Below are positions 47,291-59,242 of a DNA stretch of 64,000 nucleotides, piece after piece (positions within the stretch are counted from its first letter, which is position 1; the number at the start of each line of letters is the position of its first letter). The position numbers and the translations under genes are program-made. The notes beneath the pieces are model-generated. The model searched no databases and was not told the DNA's origin. It saw only the letters and a list, made by a program, of their open reading frames with translations. Location: contig JANPYM010000010.1 in the NCBI GenBank assembly GCA_025890175.1, forward strand, positions 145,563 to 209,562, given 5' to 3'. The stretch is from Ciborinia camelliae. Its lineage: Eukaryota; Ascomycota; Leotiomycetes; Helotiales; Sclerotiniaceae.

Positions 47291-49959
47291 TTATTCTTAT
47301 TCTTGTTTTTATTTTTATAATTTGTTTTTTTAGGGGGAGATTTTGAGGGGTATGGAGTATGGTGTATGTAGGTTGGAGGTTGGAGGTTGGAGGGAGGGAA
47401 GGGGGTTGGAAGAAGGGATGGAGGGAGGGATGGTGGTTGGATGGTTGGATAGATGGTTAGTGGGAGTGGGAGTGGGTATGGGAGAGGGAAGGAAGGAGGG
47501 GGGTAGGAGGGAGAAGATTTTTATGAGTGAGGGGATGATGGGTGAGGGGTGATGAAGTAGCTTGCCGGGAGTAGAGTAGAATAGATATAATATATACCTA
47601 CCTTATATATCTACCTACCTACCCACCTATCTATCTATCTATCTAGGTAGCTAGGTAGGTAAATACCTCTGGAACTCGCTCAAACTCAAACTCAAAGTCC
47701 TCGATGAGGAATAAGGGATCGATCGAATTTACTTGTATTGCAAGCTATAGTAAGATAAGATACATTATAATATAGTAAGCTAAAGGGAGGGGAGTCGAAA
47801 TTGGTATTAATATTGGTATTGGTATTGAGGGAAATAAAACACTCATGGGACTCGAAGATACGTATTTTATTTTATATTTGATTATTTTTCTTTTGCTCTG
47901 TTTCTAATTCTAATTAACCTTCCAACTAACTTTCTATTTCGAATTTTATTATAGGTATATAGGTATATATAGATATATATTTAAGTATTTCAATTTTTTA
48001 ATTATCGATTTTTAATTCTTAATCCCTATATCCTTATTTTTCTTCTATCATTCTCTTATTCTCTTATTCTTTTATCCGGTAAGGGGGGAGAGGGGAAAGG
48101 GGGGGAGAGGTATAGGTATTATAAATGTATATATTCAAATTCAAATTCATCTCAGTTCTACCTACCTATCTAGTTACGTTACGTTACGTTATATTACTGT
48201 ATCTCCGGTTGGGAATCTAAGATGGTTAGTAGGTAGCTAGTAGGTAGGTAGGTGGGTAGGTAGGTAGGTAGGTAGGTAGGTAGGTATAATTAATATGTAG
48301 GTAGGTAGGTAGGTGGTAGCTAGGCTCCAGAATAGAATAGAATAGAACAGAGTAGAGAAGGGATGGGGTGGGATAGAATAGAGAAAGGGTAGAATAGAAT
48401 AGGTTGAGTAAAGTAAAGTAAATGATCGATCGGATGGAACACGAGTGGATCTGAAATCTTCTATGAAGGGGGGGTTGAGATGGGATGGGATGGGATGGGA
48501 TGGGTTTTAATGACTTAATTCTTGGGTACGTCTATATAGACTGGATATTTTCGGGTTTCGGTAGTAGTTAGCTAGGTAGGTAATATTCAACACTCTGATT
48601 TCTATTTCTATTTCTATCTCTATTATATATACAGTAGAAGCATATCTATTGAACGATTAAAATAAGATCGAGAATATGTACTTATGACTTATGTATATAT
48701 GTATATATACTCTGCTGGTAGGTATGAAATATCTCACAAGTCCAAGTCCAAGCACATAAACCATCCATCTATCCTCAAACTTCTGCCCCCACCCCCTTTT
48801 AATTCCCCAGATATTTAATTTGCACACCCGCCATCTCCATCTCAGCACCCCTTTCCAGCTCTCCAAACCTCTATTTCATCTTTGATATTCCCGTGTCAAG
48901 ATCAAGAGATAATGAATAAACCACTGAATGACATTTAGAAGGAGCGTCCAGTTCGGGATTGAGTGTTGTGGGGACGAGGGCCAAGAAAGAGGTTTTGTGA
49001 GCGACGCCCTTGTTGATGAATGAATGAATATATATCGATAAAGACGCCGATCAAGGGTATAACCGAAGGTTGCGATGCTTGCTATAGGATAGATAGGATA
49101 AGATATCGATGATTATTTTGGTATATGTTTCTCGAGTCTCGACAGATGATATTAGTGAAGGATGAATTATGAGTCCTATTAGGTGTTTGCTTGATACCTA
49201 GTATTTATTCCCCCGGATATTTACGTCAATCATGGCAGGCTTAAACTGTCGATGGTAAAAATTTGGAACGGATCCTTGATTGATTAGCTGGTCGTTGATT
49301 ATGATACGTCCGTTGAGGTTTGTTGAATAATAACTAATGGCGTTTGGCCAAAGAACAGGAGGTTTTCCTGTTACCACTTCTTAAGGAGGAATTCGATCAC
49401 ATTATGGCAGGAGGAGTAAGTAGTAGCGTTTACATCACCAAATCGAATGCAAAGTAATGGGGATAACTGTTGTGCTGGAAGTTGTCGGTAAATTCATCAC
49501 AAGCATCGATGCCGCTTTTCGTGATTGGGCTTGAAGTTTCCCTAGAGGTCCAATGATGATAGGCTAAAGTTAAAGGCTGGTGGACCGACAGTGATATTCC
49601 CAATGAAAATATTGCATAGAGCTTTCAAGGATGAAACATAAGAGGAATGTGAGCGCCAGTGGTTAGAACTGTCTATTGCTGGTATGCTGTTGAGTCGCGT
49701 TGCATGCTAGTGGTTGTCTGAAGATCGTTTTCAAAATTTAACACTGCGTCGTACGAAGCATTTATTAACATGCAAATAAGATTCCGCGTGGAAGTTTGGA
49801 CCAATAGTTCCATACCACTTGTAGAATTCATAAAGTCACTCGTTTAATCAGCGAAATTAGTTGATTCCAATAACTTTTGAGATAACAGCCAGTCTAACAA
49901 CAGTCCAGCGGGACCTGGACTTCCTATGAGGGGTGCGAATGCAGGAAACATGGGCGACT

Positions 49960-50780
49960 CTAAGCTTGATGTTGACAGAACGTATTTTGAATCTTCGGCC
50001 TTTGGAAACGTATAGCTTCAAATGAAGTGATTGTATGAAAGTGAAAGATGTAATATTCTTCGAGAATTGATTGTTGGGCGTTGGTCACTTCTGAGAATTG
50101 TACAGATGGCGCATGAAATTGAAGACTGTGAGACGCATTTGCAGCAGGTGGAGCACGACGGACAATATTCAAGCTTTCGGCTGTGGAGGCTACAAGTGGT
50201 AGATGCTGGCCGCTCGTCAATAAATTCATCGTAATTAGCCAAAAAAGAACCATTTTTACATCCAGTTTAAGCCTGCTATGCCCTGTTTCACGAATTTCCG
50301 TGTGTATGATTGGAAATACAGATAGGGTTGCTGGCGGTGTGACCGCAGACAATTCCATAATTTTATATAATGTTATCACTAGCAATTCAGGGCCCAATTT
50401 ATCAATAGTATTCACCAAGACATCAAGGCCAGCAAAAAAGCCAACTTCGCATGCCTGGGCAACTCGAGATTAAAGAAGCCAGTTGGCATCGGTTTCAATG
50501 CAAGTAGATCGTCAAGTGAGAACGCATTTCGTTTGAACAATGTCCATATGTACCTATCATAAGTCCCTCCTATAACAGCCGCAAAGAGCGGAGCTATAGC
50601 GTAGGCAAACACTGTACCAACTATAATAGGCCATTGTTGTCTGGAGGGTGATTCGGCAAGAGATACACCGGGGAAATCGTAGTATAAATGATTTCCAATA
50701 GCAAGAGTACTGCTGATCAAAGCAAAGGCAACCATAAACTAGAGAGGTTGCCCAGCAATTCCCAAATTCACGTATTGCCG
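49960..50780 (-). pseudogene. decayed fungal multi-pass membrane protein
   Basis: Reading the minus strand, a hydrophobic stretch MVAFALISSTLAIGNHLYYD, then RQQWPIIVGTVFAYAIAPLF and RHAKLAFLLALMSW, is followed in another frame by AVTPPATLSV and LTSGQHLPL...NASHSLQF. This order (GH-x-YY helix, QQW-GT-FA, a K-A-LL-LA-SW helix, TPATL, then S-G-LP) matches a widespread uncharacterised fungal membrane family I recognise only by pattern. An in-frame TAG (50739-50741) precedes the first methionine, and the frame changes between SW and the TPPATL segment without a usable acceptor. A VGPPAF-like scrap may extend it towards about 49560. I infer a pseudogene. Confidence 0.55.
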
Positions 50781-51834
50781 TGCCATATAGATCTTACGGG
50801 AACTTGGTGGATGGGGACAGTGTATCAACCTCAAGGAAGAGAGTTCGCCGTGGGCCCTGGCAGTTAATCGAACTTTGCGATATCCTATGGATTTGTTCAG
50901 AAAGGTGTTGTGAAAGTGCCATCCTGCCTTTTTATTCTTGGACCATGCAGCAGGTTGAATATTAAGGCTGCTCGCCATTGTGTGCCAGGTATTTTGAATC
51001 ATATTGTGTATACAAGAGTTAGATATTCAACGATCGATTCAAGTTTGGGCGATGAAACTTTTGGCCAACAAATCTTGCGGTTATTAAAGAAGATGCTGAA
51101 TTAAGATAAAAATATTGAAATGGTAGTTTCCTAGATTGAATATTCGTACGGCACAGAAAGCTTCGATTGGTACATTCCAGCAACCAAACTTTGGAAGAGT
51201 GTTTCTGGAACGCGAAAGGAAGAGAGAAGTAAAAGTAACTTAACCTCAACGAAATGATCGAATTAGGGAGATCCTTTTTGCACTTAGGAGAGACTTCGCC
51301 CCTGATGCAGAACAGTTAGGAAGCATCTTGTATTACATTGTACAACACAGTGTTTCGACATCAACAAAAATAGGCCAATAGAGCACGAAGATGCTTCAAT
51401 CACCCGCGGCGCAGTACCTGCTTTCTATGTACCTATATGATGCAAGGTAGATTGATGGTTATTCGCCTAATGGAATTCGGGGCCCTACCGATCATCGGCT
51501 GAATATATCAGGGGGGATTAAAATTCATTCTAGAAAGATCAGAGCTTCATTGAACATCCAAACCTTCAAAACAATATGAGAAACTTCAAATTGTCGAGCC
51601 AGTATAAAAAAAGTGAATTAAAAGAATTGGAAGATTGGATAAGAGAGGGGTGAACGTTGATGGGGAGGTGGAGGGATATGGGGATAATGTTGATATTATT
51701 TTTTAAAGTGATTACATAAGCTCGAAATTCGCTTACTAGCGTCCACACGAACGAACTTTTTCAAATATCCAACACCTTAACTTAAGGGATCCCACCAAAG
51801 ACAACGACAATCACGGCACTCTTTCAACGACAAG
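50781..51834. other. spacer upstream of RPL28
   Basis: No gene seen. The last 200 bp are AT-rich with a GAACTTTTTC word and CTTAACTTAAG near 51776-51786, and presumably form the ribosomal protein promoter. Confidence 0.5.
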
Positions 51835-52543
51835 ATGCCTACCCATTTGAGCAAAACCCGCAAGCAGTACGTTTTATTCCTCGAGATCGCAGTTCCTATC
51901 GATAAATCACAAACCGATTGAGCGCGCTCGCTCAGATCAATTCCCCACGAAGCTATTGTTGATGGTGTTTTGAAGGATTGGAAAGAATTGAAGCTAACAA
52001 GATTTTTCTCTGTATAGCCGCGGTCATGTTTCCGCCGGTAAAGGTCGTGTAGGAAAGCACCGCAAGCATCCGGGTGGTCGTGGTCTTGCTGGTGGTCAAC
52101 ATCACCACCGAACCAACATGGATAAGTACCATCCAGGTTACTTCGGAAAGGTCGGTATGCGATACTTCCACAAGCAAGGCAACCACTTCTGGAAGCCAGT
52201 TGTCAACCTTGACAAGGTACGTTTAGTTCTACATAATTATTTTATTCGAGGGAGAATGGAGAGGAAGAAATTTGGAGATGTTATTTGGCATTGAAAGACA
52301 TTTACTAATATCCTTCTTCTATAGCTTTGGTCCCTCGTCCCAGCCGAGAAGCGTGATGAATATCTCTCCGGCGCCAAGAAAGACACCGTCCCTGTTCTAG
52401 ATCTCCTCCCACTCGGATACTCAAAAGTTCTCGGCAAGGGTAGAATCCCAGAAATACCATTGGTTGTGCGCGCAAGATGGTTCAGCAAGGAGGCAGAGAG
52501 AAAGATCACAGAGGCTGGTGGTGTCGTTGAGTTGGTTGCATAA
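51835..52543 (+). CDS. RPL28: 60S ribosomal protein L28 (uL15; L27a in animals)
   Basis: Large-subunit ribosomal protein. Exons 51835-51866, 52018-52216 and 52325-52543 (introns 151 and 108 bp) give 149 aa, exactly the usual fungal length. The start [20 protein letters not shown], the glycine/histidine-rich [20 protein letters not shown] segment and [18 protein letters not shown] are highly conserved; the C-terminus ends GGVVELVA. The first intron after only 32 coding bases is typical of fungal ribosomal protein genes. Tail-to-tail with CDC7, 292 bp apart. Confidence 0.98.
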
Positions 52544-52835
52544 ATGGGAAAATTCATAGCGAATGGAATATAGGCTTTTCTCAAATACCATGAATGGCTT
52601 CTACAACGGCTATGGGAGTTCTTTATGAATATGAAAGGAATCATGAAACAACCATTTCTTCGTTCACTGTGAATTAAATTTCATTATTATGGGTGCTATG
52701 TGATAGTATCCCAGGAGTTGGCATGCAAGATCTCCACGATCACACAATAGGTACTAATTTACATACAATGAATGCTTCTGAAACAACCTTTACCATACGC
52801 CACATAAGACCTAAACTCCAATAATACATCATTTA

Positions 52836-54335
52836 TTACGCTTGAATCATACTTAATTCGTCCTCGTCATAATCTTCGTTCTTGATGTCATCTTGCGTTG
52901 TTTCCAGAAGAAATGGATGATTCAAGGCATCTTCCGCACTGATTCGTTTATGTGGATTGAGCTCCAAACACCGCTCCAGAAACTCGACAGCCAACTTCTC
53001 TTCCTTAGTCAAAGGCTGCTCCGCCCCATCTGGCCCTCCATCATTTCTGCATGTTGACCATAAGATAATTTTCTCAAGCGCAAATCCAGCCTGACCAATA
53101 GTAGGAATGTTTGTTTCGAAAACCGTCCCGTGAAGATACGCACAATTCTTCATCCTTTTGACTCCAAATATAGTAGCGATCTCAATCATCGCCTCAACAT
53201 CATCGGCCGAATTGAAAAAAGGGAAGCGTTTTGAGAGTATAGTCAAGAGTATCACTCCAGCAGACCATATGTCAATTTTCGTCCTTTGCTCTTGACACTT
53301 GAAAAGTACTTCAGGGGCTCGAAATCCACGAGTACCAGCACGATTTGCACGCCGTGATGGTCGACTGTCATGTTTCGGATAGCCGGCCGAGGGCATATTT
53401 TGAATGGCTACGCTATTCTCCAACTTCCTTTTGCGGACGTCAAGATCTCTTGTACATAGACACGATTTGCAATCCTCCTCTTCTCGTTCTGCCAACCCGA
53501 AATCCACAAGAACACCTCTTTTCTTATCCGGCTCGTAGAGAAAATTCGTCGGTTTTATGTCTCGATGAAGGATGCCCTGGGCATGAACAGCTTTTAAAGC
53601 AGTGAATAATGACCGGAAATATACTTGCATATCTGAGACTTTCATCTTCCTGAAGTATTCCCGGAAATCCGTATGCCTGAAATATGGTAATACAGCAACG
53701 ACTTGATCGGTATGTCTGAAGGCTGTAATGAGTGGACAGACTGAATCGCAGCCTCGAAGGTCGTTAAGGAGTTCGAGCTCGTTAAGGATTCGGGTTGGAC
53801 TGCTTGTAACATAAATCTTCTTTATAGCAACAAATTTCCGCCCACGACGCTGTTGATTGTAATTGTCTATAACTTCTCGAACTCCACCAGTTCTCCTCTT
53901 CTTTACGGGTGGTGATGTCCATGCAGAATGCTCTTTCTCTTCAATATCCCAATCATTATCGTAATGTTCATATAAGAGATCCTCCGCTTTATAAACAGTA
54001 GAAAATGTCCCTATTTCATGTTAGTGAATGTTTCGCAACACAAAAGTGCTTTTCTGACCTTCTCCAATGCGATTTATCAACCTAAAGCGATCCTTTATGC
54101 CTTTGAAAGTTGCTTCGAATTTGGCAATGTCCTCGGCAGTGGTAGGATCAACGGCATCATCGCTTTCATCTGAGTCTTCCGAGGACCCTTCATCTTGCAA
54201 GCCATCATCATCCTCGGCTCTGGATTCATCGTTTTCAATACCCTCTTCCTCCATTGACTCTTCCTGTTTCATTTCGTCATTGTGAACCTGGAAGGAGTTT
54301 TTGGAATTCCCCTGGCGTTGACGTACTGTTGACAT
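52836..54335 (-). CDS. CDC7: Cdc7/Hsk1 (DDK) serine/threonine kinase
   Basis: Dbf4-dependent kinase that phosphorylates the MCM helicase to fire replication origins. Two exons, 54335-54059 and 54010-52836, with a 48-bp intron (GTCAGA donor), give 483 aa. The first 80 residues are acidic (EDDDGLQDEGSSEDSDESDD). The kinase domain starts RFRLINRIGEGTFSTVYKAE, split by the intron within the Gly-rich loop. The catalytic Lys is in KFVAIKKIYV, HRDIKPTNF near 240-248, DFGLAE near 262, and GTRGFRAPEVL after an insert between DFG and APE, a hallmark of Cdc7. It ends HPFLLETTQDD. All catalytic residues are intact. Divergent from the condensin gene CND1. Confidence 0.95.
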
Positions 54336-54695
54336 CCTGCTGTACCAAAAAGGTTGAATACCTGAAGTTGTGACTAGACGAAGACGAAGTTCTTAGGAAA
54401 ACATCACCGAGTCAAAAGTTCCGACTTCAATTGGTTTGTTTCAGTCCAGTTATAGTAATTTAGTTGCTTGCGGTCTACAATTTTTGGCGGGGTCTAATTA
54501 TTGTCGCGGTCAAATCGCGGTGCAGAGTCTAGGCACTAGTCCTTAACTGGTAGAAAGTCAACATCAATAAACACGAAAGCCCTAGCAACTATTATCGCAA
54601 ACTTCACTCGGACAAACAAATACATCAACGACAACTGATATTCTCGGTTTATGCGGTCCAACTGCGAAGCTGGATAGGTCGCCATTACCGACAAT
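54336..54695. promoter_or_regulatory. bidirectional promoter CDC7 / CND1
   Basis: 360 bp between divergent ATGs of two cell-cycle genes. Holds TTTTTGGCGGGG (TTGGCGG at 54484-54490), GTCGCGGT near 54503 and TCAAATCGCGG at 54510-54520, clustered in 37 bp. TTTTTGGCGGG resembles an E2F/MBF-type site; that reading is inference. Confidence 0.55.
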
Positions 54696-57600
54696 ATGGA
54701 TACGATAGATTTCGATATTAACGATGCTCTTAAGCATTATATGAGCGACCCCGCGACTGTTGCGACACCAGAGGCAGATTCCAATTTGATCGATTGCGAA
54801 AATGACCCGGAATCCCTTACAAACGCTCTGGTCGACAGCGTATTGAATCCCATCGTGGACTCAGTTGCAGAGAATCCAGATGCTATAACAAGAAGTTCTT
54901 CATTTGATTCCTTGCAGTTTTTGCTAAAGTGTGTACCAGTTTGTCCTAAATCTACTCAAAATTACCCCACCGAACCAGATTCTGAACTCTTCAAACTTTC
55001 TAGATCCTCTTCAGCCCTACCTACGCATGCCCTCAGCAAGATATTTGACCTTATCATCTCCGGTCTCTCTGCTGAAGCAGACATCATCCATAACGATCTC
55101 GAAACGGACGAGCAAGAATTAGTCGCTCATCATAAACAACTATTAGAGATCTTCGGATTCCTGTTACAATGGACGATCGCAGCAGTAGAAACCAAGGCGG
55201 CGGAGAAGTCAACGTCTGCCCCGGTGGCTCGTGGAAGAGGCAAGGCCTCAAAAGCTAAGGCAAGTGCGAAAAATGAGAATTGGGATTCATCTGCCCAATT
55301 ACAAACAGCACTTGATACTATGTGCAAGGTTTTGAAATTAAAACTTTCAAAGATATTTCTAACAACATCTGAGAGAGATACATTCATAAGTCTCTTCACG
55401 AGACCTGTGTATATGGTACTAGAGAGTGAGCAAAGAGTTAAGAATACAGCAATCCGGATGCACGCTTTTAAAGTGCTTTGCATTGCCGTAAAGCATCATG
55501 GTCACGGTTATGGTAGGTCGTTGTCCGGCTATATGAAGGGGGGTTAAACTGACAACTTCATAGCTGCACAGATATCTATTGTGCAGAATTTGACCTACTT
55601 CGAACATTTGGCTGAACCCATGGCCGAGTTTCTACATATCCTATCGGAGCAATATGATTATCCTCAGCTATCGGAAGAGATTATTCGGGAGCTAAGCAAT
55701 AAAGAATTTAATAGCAACGATACCAAAGGACCGAAGTCGGTGTCATCATTCATCGTCAAGCTTTCTGAGCTTGCTCCTAGGCTTGTCATCAAACAAATGA
55801 CTTTGTTGGCAAAACAACTGGATAGCGAGAATTACGCAGTGCGATGTGCTCTTATCGAAATCTGTGGAAATCTCGTTGCAGACCTGAGCAAACAGGAAGA
55901 ACGTGGCGACAACCATAAGTCACAGCTTAACGCATTCTTCGACGTATTGGAAGAACGATTCTTGGATATCAACCCTTACTGCAGATGTCGAACAATCCAA
56001 GTCTACATCAAGCTCTGTGAACTCGAACAAAAGTTTCCAAAGCGCCGACAGAGAGCCGCAGAATTAGCAGCCCGAAGTTTAGAGGATAAGAGCAGTAATG
56101 TCCGTCGAAATGCCGTCAAACTATTGGGAACCTTAATCAAAACTCATCCGTTTAGTCTCATGCACGGATCACAGTTAAATTTTAAGGAGTGGAATTCTCG
56201 ATTGGAAGCTGTTGATGCTGAGCTGAATGCGCTTCAACCTCCAGCAGAAGCGGCTGGATTGGCTGATAATACCCGAGTTGAAGCTGATACAGCACTGCTA
56301 GACGATGCTACTGTTCTAGAATCAGATTCTCCTAAAAAGGCTCAAGCACCTATGAGCGACGAAGAAAAGATAGCGGCAATTAAAAAAGCACAAGAAGAAG
56401 CTGCTACTTCAGAAGCTATCAATAAGTTAACTTTGACCAGACGATACTATGCTGAGGCTCTCAAATTCATCGAAGTCTTGCACGGGGCTACTACTATCAT
56501 TTGCCAACTTCTTGGATCGAAGAACAAGAGCGAAGTTATTGAGGCCATGGATTATTTCGAAATTGGCGACGCTTACAACATTGAGCAAAACAAACTTGGC
56601 ATCAGAAGAATGTTACGTCTCATTTGGACTAAGGGTAATAGTGATGAAGGAAAGGGTGTTCAAAACCATCTTATTGATTGCTACAAGCGTCTGTTTTTCG
56701 AAGCCCCTGATTCGTACAGTGGAAATGATTCTGCGAACTACATTGCTCGCAACATGATCAGTTTAACGTTCGGGGCGACGCCAGCCGAATTAACTTCTCT
56801 CGAACAACTATTGAGCACCATGATGAAGGCGAACCTTATTTCAGACCTCGTCATCTCAAAGCTTTGGCAAGTGTATGGAGTTCAAAAGAGAGAGATCTCG
56901 AAAAGTCAGAGGCGAGGTTCAATCATTGTTTTGGGCATGCTTGCTACCGCAAAGCCTGATATTGTGGTCGGAGAAATGGAGACTATGTTGCGAATTGGTT
57001 TAGGTAGTCTCGGCCGATCAGATTTACAGTTGGCTAAATATACCTGCCTGGCACTCAGACGAATAAATCCTACTGGAAGGCAAGCAACCGTACAAACTTC
57101 AAAGCTTAGCAATGACCATGCCGTCCTCGGAAAGCTGGCTGCTATAATCGAAGTGGAGTCTGATAACAAGGAGTGGTATGGTGTTGCGGAACAGGCGATT
57201 AGTGCTATCTACGCTCTTTCAAAACATCCTGACAGCCTTTGCTCGGAGATTCTCCGAAGGAAGACGAAACATGTTTTCCAACGACGAGCTAACCCACCGC
57301 CTCAATCAAATCTGGACGAAGACAACGATACAGACATGATGGACGTAGATATGATGGATGTAGACAATGAAGAACAGGGACAAGAAGAGGAGGCGGCGAC
57401 ACCAGAAGAGACCGACACGCCAGCGCCACCACCACCGCAAAGCAAGCAGAAGGGCTCCATTGCCTTATCGCAACTTCTGTTTATCGTGGGTCATGTTGCT
57501 ATCAAGCAGATTGTACACTTAGAACTGTGCGAAATGGACTTTAAGAGGCGGAAGGCAGATGCTGAAAAGAACAAGACAGCAGAAACACCAGCTGACAAAG

Positions 57601-58512
57601 CTGCGAAAGAAGCCGCTGATGATCTAGATATGATAGGAGGGACAACAGAAGATGACTTCACGGACGCCATGGCGCATATACGGGAACGTGAGCTCTTGTA
57701 TGGAAAAAACTCTCTGCTGGCAAACTTTGGGCCACTTGTGGCTGAAATTTGTTCCAACAACACAACATACAAGGATCGCAACCTTCAAGCAGCTGCTACC
57801 CTTTGCTTGGCAAAGCTTATGTGCGTTAGTTCTGAATACTGCGAAACGAATCTCCCGCTTCTCATCACAATTATGGAACGATCGAAGGATCCAACTATTC
57901 GTTCGAATGTGGTTATCGCTCTTGGTGATATGGCAGTCTGCTTCAACCATCTCATCGATGAGAATACCGATTTTCTTTACAGAAGATTGAACGATAAAGA
58001 CGCGAGTGTGAAGAGAACGTGTTTGATGACTCTCACTTTCCTCATTCTTGCCGGTCAAGTGAAGGTCAAGGGTCAACTAGGAGAGATGGCCAAATGTCTC
58101 GAAGATGATGACAAACGTATCGCGGATTTGAGCAGGATGTTCTTTACCGAATTGAGCACAAAGGATAACGCTGTTTACAATCACTTTGTGGATATGTTCA
58201 GTTTGTTGAGTGCCGAGAAGGAACTTGAAGAGGATGCTCTTAAGAGAATCATCAAGTTCTTGGCCGGATTTATCGAAAAGGTATGTTCCGGACTCTAATA
58301 TATGTTTCCTTGTATAGATCAATACTAACATGAATAAACAGGATAAACATGCCCGCCAACTTGCCGACAAATTAGCAGCTCGATTAGCCAGATGCGAAAG
58401 CGAGAGACAGTGGAATGATGTGGCGTATGCTTTGAGTTTGTTACAGCATAAGAATGAAGAGATTACCAAGTTGGTACAAGGGGGGTTTAGGGTCGTGCAG
58501 GCTAGTGCTTGA
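54696..58512 (+). CDS. CND1: condensin complex subunit 1 (Cnd1/Ycs4/CAP-D2)
   Basis: HEAT-repeat non-SMC subunit of condensin, needed for mitotic chromosome compaction. Exons 54696-55512, 55564-58280 and 58342-58512 (introns 51 and 61 bp) give 1234 aa, the normal size. Conserved parts include the N-terminal region with FDSLQFLLK, HEAT-repeat segments such as ENYAVRCALIEICGNLVADL and FLDINPYCRCRTIQVYIKLC, SSNVRRNAVKLLGTLIKTHPF, and the C-terminal block NNTTYKDRNLQAAATLCLAK, TIRSNVVIALGDMAVCFNHL, DKDASVKRTCLMTLTFLILA. A middle linker near residue 870 is acidic (MMDVDMMDVDNEEQGQEEE), with a repeated MMDVD. The last exon encodes a helical basic tail (DKHARQLADKLAARLARCES). No breaks. Confidence 0.95.
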
Positions 58513-58854
58513 ATGATATAAAATACGGCATGGCATATGATGGGTTTCTTGTATTGGATGGCTGATGATAATGATGCTACTGGTGTTGGGGTTATGGTCA
58601 TTGAGAAATGATACTGGCGTTAGGGCTGTATGATGTATTAATGATCTTGATGAATATGAGATTTTTGGTCTACCTGAATACTTTTACCGTGCGCATTAAT
58701 ATTACCACCGAGTAGGTAGGTATGAATCGGCTCTATGGCTTTCATTATGGAATGGGCATTCTGAATGGGTATCAAGAGTATCATATATAATAAATATATT
58801 TATATACACATCAAGTTCAATGCGTGTATGTATCTACCTACCTACTTTACTTAG

Positions 58855-58982
58855 TATGTAGGTATGTAGGTATGTAGGTATGTAGGTATGTAGGTATGTA
58901 GGTATGTAGGTATGTAGGTATGTAGGTATGTAGGTATGTAGGTATGTAGGTATGTAGGTATGTAGGTATGTAGGTATGTAGG
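58855..58982 (+). repeat. octamer array, 16 perfect copies of TATGTAGG
   Basis: Sixteen uninterrupted head-to-tail copies (128 bp), followed by TAGGTAGGTA. The octamer is a one-step derivative of the TAGG tetramer common in this window. Confidence 0.95.
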
Positions 58983-59194
58983 TAGGTAGGTATTAAACAA
59001 CATTCTTACGCATGGACATCAATCTACATACACGTAGATATGTGACCTGATAGATACCTGCCTAGGTATCTATAGATACATCGAAATCCTTGCCTACCTA
59101 CCTATCTATCTATCTACCTACTTGTTTGTTATGTTAACCTTGGACCTTAAGTTTTATCTCTCTTATATTCTCTACCTACCTAGTAGGTGTTTAT

Positions 59195-59196
<2 letters not shown>

Positions 59197-59239
<43 letters not shown>
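59197..59239. repeat. AT dinucleotide microsatellite
   Basis: Uninterrupted alternating AT of 43 bases between GTGTTTATTG and GTTTGG. Confidence 0.95.

Positions 59240-59242
<3 letters not shown>

Larger units (their letters stand above)
46070..49250. other. intergenic, microsatellite-rich, with assembly gap
   Basis: No gene recognised. Contains GGAT runs (46136-46157, 46321-46339), GGGGT/GGGGC runs (46353-46395), the AGGAGGGCTAGGT minisatellite, a GAGGAG tract (47088-47155), the run of N at 47281-47290 and a GGTA array (48239-48311). The left part holds the 3' UTR of the transcription factor gene. Confidence 0.55.
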
